Notes: generated by a model not told the origin, from the sequence alone. 64,000 nucleotides of DNA from Persicaria tinctoria (GCA_037127255.1 JBANSL010000004.1:39396467-39460466); one strand, 5' to 3'; counted from the first letter of the stretch, positions 23,317 to 34,480 are shown. Program-made: numbers and translations.

Positions 23317-23648
23317 CAGTCAAGATCCTCTACAACATCCCCTACTCCACAAAATTCTTTTGATATATATTTAATCTAAAAAAAAATTAAAAAATTATAT
23401 TTATAATCTTAACATCTATGTTTATATATTTATAAATGTTTAAATTTTTTTAAACTTATATTTTGTAAACTATTGCCTTTTTAATTTTAAAAAATTTTAA
23501 AATATCAAGTTTCAAAATAAAATTTTATAAATATATAAATATAAATGTTAGGAATATAAATATAATTTTTATATTTTTTTAAGATTAAATAAATATTAAA
23601 ATAAATTAGTGGAGTAGGAATTAATTGGGTTGTAGGGGATCTTGTTTG
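23317..23648. mobile_element. Foldback MITE, Mutator-like (9-bp TSD)
   Basis: Ends CAGTCAAGATCC and GGATCTTGTTTG are inverted repeats with two mismatches. Inner parts (CTACAAC...ACTCCAC) also pair, and the AT-rich middle is largely palindromic. A perfect 9-bp direct repeat CAATATAAT flanks it (23308-23316 and 23649-23657), as expected for the Mutator superfamily. No coding capacity. Confidence 0.75.
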
Positions 23649-24035
23649 CAATATAATATATTCATATGGAATGAAATTTGGTAAAATTGTGTCAAAAATC
23701 TATCAATATCTAATGAAATTGGGTAAAATCTTATCTTAAGTATATATTTGTATATTTATTAAATAATTGGATACAAATTGGGTAAATTCTTATCTTTCGC
23801 ATATGTTACTATATTATACTATTGATTAATAGAGTTGGATTAATTTTCCATAAAAAAGATATATTTAGACTATATAGTTATATATTATTTCCAAACATAA
23901 AAAAATGTAATTACATAATTAGATATGAATTTATAATTACATATCTCATAGGAAATTATAATATTAATTATCTAGAGTTAGATTATTTTTTGATTGGTTA
24001 AAACTACTACAACTTCTTCTTTATTATATAATAGA

Positions 24036-25219
24036 TAATTGATCCATGTGATACTTGACAAAATTATGAAGAAAAGTATCTAGCAAATAACCAAATTGGA
24101 ACAAAATTTAAACTAAACAACCAATTAAGCATACATTATTATTCACATCCACCGTCAAGACAAACAAACATGAGAGAAAAATTAAGAGACTCTAATTTAG
24201 AGAATTCAAGCCAAATAAAAATAGATTACCTCACAGTGAAAAGTGTGTTGTCAACTTCGAATATCCGGTTTCACTACATGGAGCCTTCAAGCTTATATTT
24301 GCATGTAGATCGAAGGTTGGGAGAATAAATCGGCACCGATGGATTATCCCGTTACTCGCTCTCTTTGTTGGTGTTCTTTGTTTTCAAGTACTCCATCAGC
24401 CTCTACATTGTCACCTCGCAATTAAGATTTGTCAAGTGACTTACACTTGCTTGTATATACTGGCATCAAGCTCTAAACCACTGTATTACATTAAATTGAA
24501 TACCAATTAGGAGATCACGGAGCAAATAAAAATATTAATAGAGCAAAACAATGAAAATCGATCTCAATAGGGTAGTGGCCACTGTCATCTTGAGATTGCA
24601 ATTGCGTGTTTCGAATTGTAAAAATTACTACTTCGTACAAAAAAAATAGAGAGCATATATTACCATCAATTTCATCAACTTTGTCAATGGGTGATATATA
24701 CCAATCATAAAAAGAACAGAATGAGAAGAAGAAAAGAAGAACATAGATTATATAGAAAGTGACGGCGTGTAGAGAAATCTAAAATCCTAAAAATCCGAAC
24801 AGATAAACTCATATTTTTTATTTGTTTTTAAAAAATAAATATAATTTTAATTTATTTTTATCTAATGAATATCTAAACTAAGTCATTGCCATAATATCGA
24901 GAATATCTCAACTGATTCGTATTATAAGGAATTAAAAGAAAATCCGATTATACAAAATAACTTAATTAATTATTACGTAACTAACAAATCCTACATTATT
25001 GATAATATCTCAACCGACTCGTATTATAAGGAATTAAAAGAAAATTCGATTATACAAAATAACTTAATTAATTATTACGTAACTAAAAAATCCTACATTA
25101 TCGAGAATATCTCAACCGATTCATATTATAAGGAATTAATTAATTATTACATAACTAAAAAACCCTACATTAAAGGAGAAGCCACCACATGACTTATGCG
25201 ACTTCTCCTTTAGTATTAT
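24036..25219 (-). other. Inter-Helitron segment ending in a second Helitron 5' terminus
   Basis: AT-rich with no recognisable gene. At 25219 the minus strand begins TTATAATACTAAAGGAGAAG, which matches a Helitron 5' end except that the canonical TC reads TT. The CTAG|T 3' end of Helitron B abuts it, so B inserted at this terminus. This older element's 3' end is not identified. 24240-24480 has a slightly more complex composition but no match I know. Confidence 0.45.
24893..25180. repeat. 102-bp tandem repeat, about 2.8 copies
   Basis: 'ATATCTCAAC' recurs at 24903, 25005 and 25107, with highly similar sequence between ('CGTATTATAAGGAATTAA', 'TAATTAATTATTACGTAACT'). The last copy is shortened. 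Noncoding. Confidence 0.88.
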
Positions 25220-25221
25220 AA

Positions 25222-27498
25222 CTAGCGTAGTACCCGTGCGTAACGCACGGGATTTGTAAAGTATATTATATTTTGTAGAAGATATTACAATAATTTATTT
25301 ACATTATATATTAGAGGTATTCAAGTATGTATTTATAAATACAAACACTTGAGTAGTATTTGATTATCAAATTTTATATTGTGCTTAAAATGCTATACCT
25401 TATAAACTATGTCAATCAAACAACCACTATTGTGTAATTTTTTTAATTACATTATATAAACATAATTTACTATGTATTTAATTTAAAGTTTACATTGTTT
25501 TAAAAATTGTAAAAAATCATTAACCAAACACTATTCAAGGTTAAGGGACCCATAATAAATTAAATTATAAATTTAGTGAATTCATATTAAATAAAGTTAT
25601 TATTGAGTAGATAAAAGTGATTTGACTTATAAACCTATTCCCTTAAGATATGGCATATGTTAGGGAAAAAATTAAAATAAATACAGTTAAACAATCATAA
25701 ATATTATACATTTCAAAATTGACCAAATTTAAAATATGTCAAACCAAATTTCTATTATAAGTTTGATGTGTTCATGAATAGCCTATCTCAAATATAGTAA
25801 CAGGGGCAAAAATGTCATAATAGCACATTTACTTAATTAACTTACCAAAATGAACATTTAGCAAAAATAATCTATCTCAAATAGACATTTACCAAAATTT
25901 ACCATTTTTTAACGGGTAGTTTTTTTTTTTAATCGATTAGGTTATCAATTATATCATATTTATGATAGTTAAATCATAAACGATGTTTCTAATTTTATAT
26001 TACCAATGACATAAGTTAAATAACGTTAATTTGAAACGATTTTGCCAAATTGAGCTATTTAAATTTGTTTTTCTTTGTTATGCATTTAGTGATAGAGAAA
26101 TCTTTACTAATTAATGTTTTTAGCCTATATCAACAAATCTTAATACTTCAGTGATAACATCAATCATGTCCCAATATAAAGAAGCAAAATAATCAAAATC
26201 AGTATGATAATTAGAGAGAAAGCACATTAGAGCAAACCTCTATTAATCCTACATGCATCCGCCCTATGATGGTTTTGAATGAACATTCACATCTATATAA
26301 ATATATTGTACAACTTAATATTTGAAACTAAGAAAAGAAACTAAATGTATGTTTTTTAAGATACGTTAAGAATGAATTTGTTTGTGAATTTGAATTTTTT
26401 TTTTTTTTATAACTTTCAATATAATATATTTTTTTATAAATCCAAACTGGATGTGTTTGAGAAACGAAGAAATAGGGAAATAGTCAAGTTGAAAATTGAT
26501 TAACACAATCCATGTTAAAAAAAAAACCCCGATAACGTTCTATGAAGTCAAGGGCCAAAGTTGTTAGCCTCTCAAAGTAGATTGGGAAAGTATTAAATAT
26601 TTAAGTTACAAAGATAATTATCAAGTTATTGACTAAAAAATAAAAGTTTCAACAAAAAATGTAACTTTGTTCAAATTCAACTGTGTAAGCATAATTATTG
26701 CTATTTAATTAAGTTTTTAATCTGATTTTTTTCCAGTTTAGGTATTTATAAAATACTATATACATTTATGTAGTGCAAAGTTACACGAAAATTCTTTTAA
26801 AAACTTACGCAAAAATAAAGAAATTATTTTTTTTACTGGAAAACAGTTATTTCATTTCGAATTAACTTATAATCCGATATAGTGAAAATATTTGGTTTTG
26901 TTGTACGCATATATAGTTTGGTTTCAACATCTTATTATAAATCAACACATTATGTCAAATAAAATTAGCAATCAATGATTCCGTGATTAAAATGATTGGT
27001 TTTATCATTTACGACCCTTAGGTTCTGATTTATTTCATGAAGTATCAAATAAAATAAATAATTATGTTGAACGAAATGATTGAAATACTAATTTAAAATT
27101 ATTAAATATTTAAGTATGAAACTCAAGTAAATAAAGTTAAAAAACTGCATTAAAATATAAGATCAAAATATTGTATTAGCACCAAAATTTGAAAAATATC
27201 TATAAACTATTAGAAAAACATCTTCAATGGATTTAGATAAACATTGATAACCATTCTCGGTTGAATATAAATTATTGACATTTTTAAATTTGGGTAGAGG
27301 AACAATATAAAATCTCATATATTTGAATAACAAATTTTTATTTAAATTACAATATTGGAGTAATTAATAATTAAGCTAATTAATTATTTAAGGTGGGTCC
27401 AAGAGGCATAAAAATTCACCACATGGGATTTTTAGGTCTATAATTAAGGAGAGTTTGCCAAGTGGCATCATTAACATCTGTTTTAGTATTATATTAGA
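25222..27498 (-). mobile_element. Helitron B (non-autonomous, 2277 bp)
   Basis: Minus-strand 5' end A|TCTAATATAATACTAAAAC at 27498. The 3' end is a strong hairpin (CCCGTGCGT TACGCACGGG) followed by TACTACG and CTAG|T at 25222. Ends, spacing and the A|T insertion point fit plant Helitrons. The interior is AT-rich with no frame above 60 codons, so it must rely on a helper elsewhere. Confidence 0.75.
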
Positions 27499-28136
27499 TA
27501 TTGATATATATATATATATAGGGAACTTTTAAAATGTAAAAACTCCTTAACGTGTAAAATATGCTTAACGTGTAAAATGTATTTTTTTTAATCAAAAGGC
27601 GCGCTCACCATCGGATTTAAATCAAAAGGCGCGCTCACCATCGGATTTCAAACGGAGACCAAATACCGGCCTTCTCTCTCGGCCTCCCACACCCACCTCG
27701 AGCCACCTCCGGCCACCAACCCCTAGCCGCACTCGAGCCCGCCGCTGTGCGCACCTACCGAGCCCAGACTTGGCTTGGTTCGAGCCCAGACGCGCACACC
27801 TCTCGCAGCACCGTCGAGCCACCAGCAGCTGCGGTTGTCGGCCTCCCACGAGCCACCTCCGGCCACCAGCCCCGACCAGCTCGAACCCCCTCCCTCAGGC
27901 GCACCCCCCGAGCCCGGAATCCCAATGGTTCAAACCCAGCCGAGCCCACACCGAGCCCATCTCTCCCGACACACCTGTTCGACGTTTTTGGCTCAATATA
28001 CCTTCTAAAACCCGATTTTCTCTTTGTTTCAACATGAATTTGGTATGATTTCTAACCCTAAACTTGTTTATTACAACTATTTAGATTGTTTGAATGATTT
28101 AGGTTGAGATTGAAAATCTAGGGTTTGATTTAGGAG

Positions 28137-28780
28137 CGGAATTTGGGGCTTTTTGCCAAAAGCCAAATTGATTGAAATTGATGATATGGTTGTGTTGTTG
28201 GGTTGATTTTGAGCTAATTTCATGTTCATATCATTGTCAAATTGTTTATGGATCATGAGCTAATTGAATTTTAGAATTTTAGATTGCGATATGTTTTAGA
28301 ATTTAGGGCTTTTTGCCAAAAGCCAAATTGATTGAAATTGATGATATGGTTGTGTTGTTGGGTTGATTTTGAGCTAATTTCATGTTCATATCATTGTCAA
28401 ATTGTTTATGGATCATGAGCTAATTGAATTTTAGAATTTTAGATTGTGATATGTTTTAGAATTTGGGGCTTTTTGCCAAAAGCAAAATTGACTTAAATTG
28501 ATGATATGATTGTGTTGTTGGGTTGATTTCGAGCTAATTTCATGTTCAAGCATTGTCAAATTGTTTATGGATCATGATCTAATTGAAGTTTGGAATTTTA
28601 TATTGCGATTTGCTTTAGAATTTTGGGGTTTTTTCCAACAGCCAAATTGGCTTAAATTGATGATATGGTTGTGTTGTTGGGTTGATTTGGAGCTAATTTC
28701 ATGTTCATAACATTGTCAAATTGTTTGTGAATCATGAGCTAATTGAATTTTAGAATTTTATTGCAATATGCTTTAGGTCG
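28137..28780. repeat. 160-bp tandem repeat, four copies
   Basis: The word GGGGCTTTTTGCCAAAAGCC (with variants) recurs at 28145, 28305, 28465 and 28625, exactly 160 bases apart. The first two copies are nearly identical and the fourth has drifted. GGCTTTTTGCCAAAAGCC is itself a hairpin. Confidence 0.93.
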
Positions 28781-28817
28781 ATTAGGTTCTTCTATTTTAG
28801 CATAAAAATCATAATTT

Positions 28818-28889
28818 AGCCTATTAGCTCAATTGGTAGAGCAATGTGCGTTTGCACAAAAGATGTGGGTTCAAATCCCACATAGATTA
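28818..28889 (+). other. tRNA-like segment, copy 2
   Basis: D-arm GCTC..GAGC and T-arm GTGGG..CCCAC are intact; the B box reads GGTTCAAATCC. The anticodon arm is TGTGC GTTT GCACA (4-base loop). It retains the AGCCTAT acceptor half lost from 22302-22372. Not a functional tRNA. Confidence 0.7.
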
Positions 28890-29159
28890 CATAATAGACA
28901 AGAGCGCAACAATCGCAAATTGTTAATCATGCACATTATAATCTAAGTTATGCACTTTTTAACCTTAATTATGCACATTTTAATCTTATTTATGCAATTT
29001 AATTTTAAAAGCTTATACGTAAAAAAATCGATTTCAAACTTACATCTATCAACCTAAATTATCCGAGAGGTGAACCCAAACTCTCAAAAGTAAAAAAAAA
29101 ACATAATTAAAACATCGATTTCAAAAGCACATCTTTTGACTTATTAATGCGCATTATGA

Positions 29160-29345
29160 TCTTACATTTGCACAATTGTATTCTTAATCTGCACAATTGT
29201 ATCTTACTTTTGCACAATTGTAGTTTAAATTTGCACAATTGTATCATACTTTAAATTTGCACAATTGCACAATTAAAGTTGCACAAATGCACTTTACAGT
29301 TGCACAAATGCACTCCACAGTTGCACAAATGCACTTCACAGTTGC
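29160..29345. repeat. TTGCACAATTGTA / TTGCACAAATGCA short tandem array
   Basis: About eleven units of 16-20 bases, drifting from TTGCACAATTGTAT to TTGCACAAATGCACT. CAATTG is palindromic, so units are self-complementary. 29346-29580 is AT-rich with isolated further TGCACAA words. Confidence 0.8.
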
Positions 29346-29884
29346 ACAAAAGGTATCGAAAACGGGAAAAAGTACATTTACCCATAAAATTAGACATATT
29401 TACCAATTTACCGATAAATTAAACATATTTCAATTATAAATTTTTATAATTGAAATAGGCACATTTACCTATTTACCCCATAATGAATTATTTGTCTGCA
29501 CAAAATAAACTTATATTTGCACAATTAGATGTTATATGTGCACAAAAGCAAGTTATACTTTCACAGCAGAAAGTGTTACCGCGAAAAAAAAATTCTGGGC
29601 AAAAAACAAAATTTTTTTTTTTTTAAAAAAAAAAAACCGGGTCCGAGAAGGGGGGCAAGGGGGGGCACACGCATGGACGGGGGGGGGGGGGGGCAGACAG
29701 TCTACTAATGAAATTAGGCCCATTAATAATTAAATTAGGCCCATTAGCTAATTGTACGCGATAAGCAAATTTTACACGTTAAGGAGTTTTTACATTTGAA
29801 GTAAACCCTATATATATATATATAATAAGAGAAAATAATGTAAATGTATGAAAGAGTAAAAAAATAATAAGTAAAAAATAATAA

Positions 29885-30031
29885 GAGAGAAATGTAAATG
29901 TATGAAAGAGATGGAGAGAAAAAAAGAAAAAATAATAAGAGAAACTTGTGATTTGTTGAAAAACCTTAAATTAAGAAGGAGTTAACACAGCATTATGCAT
30001 GTATGTATGTATGTATGTATGTATGTATATG
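29885..30031. repeat. Direct-repeat copy plus (ATGT)n microsatellite
   Basis: 29885-29985 is a diverged direct copy of 30768-30856 (shared: ATGTAAATGTA, GAAAGAGATG, CTTAAATTAAG). On the minus strand both end in 'CTCCTTAATTTAAG'-type words common near plant Helitron 5' ends. 29998-30031 is an (ATGT)n run. Confidence 0.6.
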
Positions 30032-30053
30032 GTTAATAAATGGGTAAAAATTA

Positions 30054-30755
30054 GGGAAAATTACAGAAAACCACCCTTTAAATATGGGTGTTTTCACTTA
30101 AACACCCCTTAAATTCAAAATTATAGAAAACCACCCTTTAAATGGTATTTGTTTACAACTCACCACCCATTCAACTATTTTTTTTTAATTTATCATTAAA
30201 TATATTATATTTTAATATTTTTAAACTCAAATTTGATTGTAAATATATTCATATTTTGAATTTAAGGGCTCGATCATATTTTAAGGATTATTTTATTTAT
30301 TTTAAAATAAATAAATAAATATAACCTAGAATTATTATCTTGATTTATGGTTTAAAATGTTTATAAAATTTTAAAATATTATGGAAATTACTCTTATTTA
30401 TTTTTATTTTAAATAAGAGTAATTTACATAATGTTGTAAACATCTATAACCATTTTCAAACATAAATTAAGATAATAATTATAGGATTTATTGATTATTA
30501 TTTTTAAAAATAAATACAATGATCCCTAAAATATAATTGGGCCCTTAAATTCAAAATTTGAATATATTTACAATCAAATTTGAGTTTAAAAATATTAAAA
30601 TATAATATATTTAATGATAAAGTAATGAAAATAGTTGAATGGGTGGTGAGTTGTAAACAAATACCATTAAAAGGGTGGTTTTCTGTAATTTTGAATTTAA
30701 GGGGTGTTTAAGTGAAAACACCCATATTTAAAGGATGGTTTTATGTAATTTTGCC
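30054..30755. mobile_element. 702-bp foldback element with Mutator-like ends
   Basis: The whole length is one imperfect palindrome. The left end GGGAAAATTACAGAAAACCA pairs with the right end (read backwards GGCAAAATTACATAAAACCA). The centre at ~30405 is a hairpin around AAATTACTCTTATTTA. Flanks TAAAAATTA and TAAAAAATA form a 9-bp target duplication with one mismatch. Noncoding. Confidence 0.75.
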
Positions 30756-31485
30756 TAAAAAATAAATAGAGAAAAATGTAAATGTAAGAAAGAGATGAAA
30801 AGAAAAAAATATAAAAGAAAATTTTGATTAGTTAAAAAAACTTAAATTAAGGAGGACTAGTACTTTTCCCGAACCATGTTCGGGTTTTTTCGATATATTT
30901 TCGATCGAACGTCAATTTTCAACCAATATACTTCTCACCTTGTTGTTCTTCGAAATCTTTGGTTGTCATGGTGAATTATATCAAACTCCCAAACTATATT
31001 TCATACCATGAAAAATAACAACTCGACCCAAACTATATCAAACTCCCAAACTATATGAAACTATGTTAATTAAGATGCAAGGTACATTGAATCCAAATAC
31101 ACATGATCCATAACAATTCCGTCCTTCACAACAAACTAAAGACTTTTACTCAGCACATTTCACAACACGGGCATGAAAAAAAATATGGCCATAACAACAG
31201 CAATGACATGTGTTAAACAGATCTAACAGCTACGCCATGAAATAAGTATGGTTATAAGAACAGCAATCAACCAACACAACTCAACATTAATAAGCATTAA
31301 TCCCGAATTCCAATCCCAATTCCTCTCTCAATTTCTCCTCTTTTTTGTTCAATCTCAATCTTCGGTTTCGCGGCCAGGGGAGATGATGACGGGCGGCAGA
31401 GTGCCAAGCTCTGCCGGCGGGAGCCCCAGGTTTCTGACGGCGTTGCAAACAGGATTAAGGAGCTGGTTCGTTTTTTGGCTGCATA

Positions 31486-31584
31486 GTCGGTCGCGTTGCA
31501 AACAGGATTAAGGACGGGAAGTTCACTCTTGATGGTGGTGACTACTCCTTGCCCATCAACAACCATCCGAATAGTCCCCATGGT
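31486..31584 (+). pseudogene. Aldose 1-epimerase (galactose mutarotase-like) exon fragment
   Basis: Translates to 33 residues containing VGRVANRIKDGKFTLDG and SLPINNHPNS, which match the conserved VGRVANRIKxGKF...LPxNxxPNSLHGG region of plant aldose 1-epimerases (interconversion of sugar anomers). A GTATAT directly after the last Gly may be the original splice donor, and the fragment is unspliced. Just upstream, 31440-31461 repeats GCGTTGCAAACAGGATTAAG, so a 54-bp tandem duplication starts within the exon. The rest of the enzyme is absent. It lies in Helitron C in the opposite orientation to the transposon. Confidence 0.75.
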
Positions 31585-32644
31585 ATATATCATTCTAATT
31601 CATTTCAGGTTTCAACCAATATAAATTCGCTCTATGAATATAGTGTTTACAATATCCACAGCTTGTTTTTAGTCATATACAATTAACCTGTTAGTAACAT
31701 TAGAGTTTTCACCGTTCATAATCACCAAAAATACACTATACTGTGAGCATCAATCGTTTTGTAGCATGCGTCTGTCTCGAGTCAAGAAGCCTTAACTCAA
31801 TCTTGTCTGTAAGTTTGATTCCTCAAAATTGCATTTCAAAATGTTATTTCAAAACCATAAATTCAGACAAATTGATTTCGGGAACCACTAATCTTTTTTT
31901 CTCGTGATTCTCTCTATGGCATTTCATCAAACAGGTAGAGTGCATGACTAAATGGTACTTCAAAACCATAAATGTCAGGAGCTTTTATTCGTCTAAACTT
32001 TATATGTAATCAAATACATGTAACTTCCTGAAATTGAAACCACTAAGGCCCTAACCCCTAATTGAGTTTGAGTTGAGCCAAAATTATCAACCTCGGATTG
32101 AACTCAAATACCACATTCAATCTACTAACCAACAAATTGAGTCAGAATTCATGAAATTGAAAGAAGTAAATTTTGACAAAACTGAAAACTGAAAATGGAA
32201 TAAGGTGAATACCTCTTTTGATGAATTTTCTATTTATTTCTAAAACCTAGATCAATGACAAAAAAAAAAAAAGAGGGCGTTAAGGGTGCATACCAATTGC
32301 CCTCCTCCCGGCGCCGACTGATTCCGCTCGTCCAAGATTCCAACGGCGAGGCGAGAATAGGCGAGTGGAGTTCTGGTAGAGCGACGACCAGGCGGCAAAT
32401 CCGAGATAAGAATTCATATTGGATCCACGCGAGGGAGGTCGTGGATCTGGTAGAGCGACGATTCAGCGGAGAGGAGATGCGAGGGAAGCCGTGGGGGTGC
32501 GGCGCGGCGAGGGACCTCCACCTTCTCCGGATCTGGGTGCCCTGACCTCGAATCCGAGCGAGGGAGATGAACGGATGAGAGCGAGACTGCGATGTCGATT
32601 GTGGAGCGGCAATGAAGCTGATGTGAGGGATAGGGTTGTGCAGA

Positions 32645-32815
32645 AAAACCCGACACGACTGACCCGACACGAAACCGGGGCGATATGACACGAAAAAACA
32701 CGACACGAAAAGGACACGGCACGATAATGACACGAACCGTGAAAACGCGAAAATTAATGGTTCGTGTATGGTTCGGGCAAATCTCGTTACCGGATACCCG
32801 ACACGAACCATCGAA
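32645..32815. repeat. GACACGAA-type short repeats
   Basis: Repeated CGACACGA, GACACGAAA and GGTTCGTG words, partly inverted relative to each other. They precede the tRNA-like segment at 32898. Confidence 0.6.
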
Positions 32816-32897
32816 CCGTTTATTTTTATTTTTTTTTTTAAAATATAGCGAGCTGTGTATTTATATATATTAGATGTAGTTAATTAGGATCACTAAG

Positions 32898-32981
32898 TCA
32901 TGATAGCTCAATTGGTTGGCCGTGTGGGGAAAGAGTTTCAAAAGAGACTTGGAGTGGTGGGTTCGAATCCCATTACTTCCT
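32898..32981 (+). other. tRNA-like (SINE-type) segment
   Basis: A box TAGCTCAATTGG near 32904 and B box GGTTCGAATCC at 32960-32970, with partly complementary outer stems (AAGTCATGA and CATTACTTCC). The spacing is too long for a normal tRNA. A different family from the 22302/28818 pair. Confidence 0.5.
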
Positions 32982-33569
32982 AATTTTTTGTGTAGGGTAA
33001 AAGGCTGAAAATTTGGCTTCATAGAAGGACACGTGGCACAATATTTTGTGAAGACATTGCTTCTAAAATAATAAGTATAAGGGGTGGATTTGTCACATCA
33101 TCAAAAAGTCTTTTAAATTAAGATATTATATAGACATAGATATATTCTCCATCTTACTCTAAAATAGTTCAACAATGGAAAAAATACAGAGATTCTCTCA
33201 AATTTGGAGCCTTATTCAAACCCAAATGATTTTTTTGAATCTTCAAAATGGGAAAACAATCAAAACATATAAAGTTGAAACGAAAAAAAATCTATATTTT
33301 ATTTTTCATTGTTGAAGAAATTTTGAAGAATCTATTGGAAATAGTATAAATGCAAATGCAAGATCCGATTACATCCCACGCGCCATTGAGAATTGAAGGG
33401 AGAAAGAAAATGATGAGTATATATTTGTTAGAGATGCTATTACAATGTTTGAGCTTTTTATATGATTTATTTATTGTATTTATTTATTTTATAGATTTTT
33501 ATATATAAAAAATGTTAGAGATGCTCCTAATAAAGTGATATATATTTTTTAGAATGGAGGTAGGATTTC

Positions 33570-34190
33570 ATACGGCATGGTGGTGCTTATGGACGAGTAG
33601 AAAAAGAAATATATTCGAAAACCAAAATACAACATCTATCCAAATATATGGAAAATTATACCAATCAACAACTCCAAAATAAGGCAACTTCTAAGTTGAC
33701 ATTTGAAGATGAGCCCCAATATCACCAGAAACTACAAATAAATGAGCTAAGAAAAAAAAGAAATTTGAGATGGAGCAAACCAGCTAACAGATCGTTCAAA
33801 ATCAATTTTGATGGATCCAAACTGCCATCGGATGAGGTTTCTGCAGGGGTCATTATCAGGGACCACCATGGTTCAATCATCGGGTGAGGTTTTGGCAAAG
33901 GTTTTGAGAGTGATAGTCTGATCATTATCAACTGCTAGCGAAGACGGTGGAGCTTCCCATGAGAGATAGAGATGCTGATTTCCGACACCCTATTCCTCTT
34001 CCAACATTTTGAAAGGGTGCAATGCGGCCACGTCTTTTGGGAGAACAACTCGATCGCCTACAAGATTGCGATTCTCCTCCACACGACATCCATACAGGAT
34101 CTCCTCGTTGATTTAGCGTTGTTTGTTCTCATCCGTAAGGATGTCCTTAGGTGGTGGTCTAGCAGGTCTGAAGTCTGACCTCACTCAAAT
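33570..34190 (+). pseudogene. LINE remnant: zf-RVT/RNase H region
   Basis: The frame begins TAWWCLWTSRKRNIFEN, typical of the linker between the zinc finger and RNase H of plant LINEs. A short in-frame break follows, then WSKPANRSFKINFDGS and AGVIIRDHHGSIIG, the first RNase H strands with the catalytic Asp in FDGS. The middle of the domain is deleted. A later frame (about 34040) has HVFWENNSIAYKIA, a decayed form of the last RNase H motif (RExNxxADxxA). Truncated at 5' and broken: a relic. 33141-33569 is AT-rich with nothing else seen. Confidence 0.75.
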
Positions 34191-34224
34191 TTACCTTATC
34201 AAAAATTTTTTTTACAAGAGTATG

Positions 34225-34310
34225 TGTGGGAGACAGCCTGTCTCCCACATTAACTCCTCCCCTCCCCTGTCTCCCCTCCCCTGTCTCAGACAGGGGAGGG
34301 GAGGAGTTAA
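34225..34310. repeat. Cluster of perfect short hairpins
   Basis: GTGGGAGACAG/CTGTCTCCCAC, directly followed by TTAACTCCTCCCCTCCCC/GGGGAGGGGAGGAGTTAA. The inner duplicate CCCCTCCCCTGTCT can also pair around a single C, giving two alternative folds. Function unknown. 34311-34475 holds nothing else. Confidence 0.75.
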
Positions 34311-34480
34311 TGGTGGTGGCTGTGGTGGCACTAGCAGGTTTTCGGCCTCACCCTAGCCGTCATGCCCAACCAACACAAATCCCCCACTTCATTTTACAAA
34401 TCGTATTAATAAAAACAATTTATTTCAATAAAAAGTACAAATACGAATGGCAAGCGACTAGTTCTATCTCATTTGGATCC

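Larger units (their letters stand above)
18678..24035 (-). mobile_element. Helitron A (non-autonomous, ends by motif)
   Basis: On the minus strand the low-coordinate end is a hairpin (CCGCAC AAAA GTGCGG), a short spacer, then CTAG followed by T, which is a typical Helitron 3' terminus. A typical 5' terminus, A|TCTATTATATAATAAAG, lies at 24035. The pairing of the two ends is by order only. No Rep/helicase frame exists. Inside are an (AAT)n run (18714-18735), two GC-rich blocks (19440-19980 and 20640-21620), a tRNA-like segment, a minisatellite and a foldback MITE. AT-rich 20040-20560 and 21700-22300 hold nothing recognisable. Confidence 0.55.
27520..29810. mobile_element. Inverted-repeat element with captured GC-rich block
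   Basis: Terminal inverted repeats of about 55 bp: AGGGAACTTTTAAAATG, then AAAAACTCCTTAACGTGTAA on the left; the right end read backwards gives AGGGTTTACTTCAAATG and the same second word. (TA)n flanks both ends and may hide a target duplication. The order inside is: a 26-bp duplicated GC motif (27596-27650), a CpG-rich Pro/Arg-rich block (27650-28010), a 160-bp tandem array, a tRNA-like segment, a TTGCACAA array, and an A-tract plus G-tract (29585-29695). No transposase. Mutator-like is the best guess. Confidence 0.6.
30857..33140 (-). mobile_element. Helitron C (about 2.28 kb) carrying gene fragments
   Basis: Minus-strand 3' end: hairpin CCCGAAC ATG GTTCGGG, then AAAAGTA and CTAG|T at 30857. 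The 5' end is A|TCTATGTCTATATAATATC at 33140, or TCTATATAATATC at 33134. It carries an aldose 1-epimerase exon fragment (31486-31584), a GC-rich block with overlapping frames (32300-32720), a GACACGA repeat and a tRNA-like segment. 31600-32220 is AT-rich with nothing recognised. No Rep/helicase, so it is a non-autonomous gene-capturing Helitron. Confidence 0.6.

Noticed and set aside
27622..28048. Overlapping Pro/Arg-rich frames
   Set aside because: Compositional artefacts of a CpG-rich block; no start or domain evidence.
32230..32811. 193-codon minus-strand frame in Helitron C
   Set aside because: Low-complexity Ser/Arg-rich translation with competing frames on both strands; nothing recognisable.
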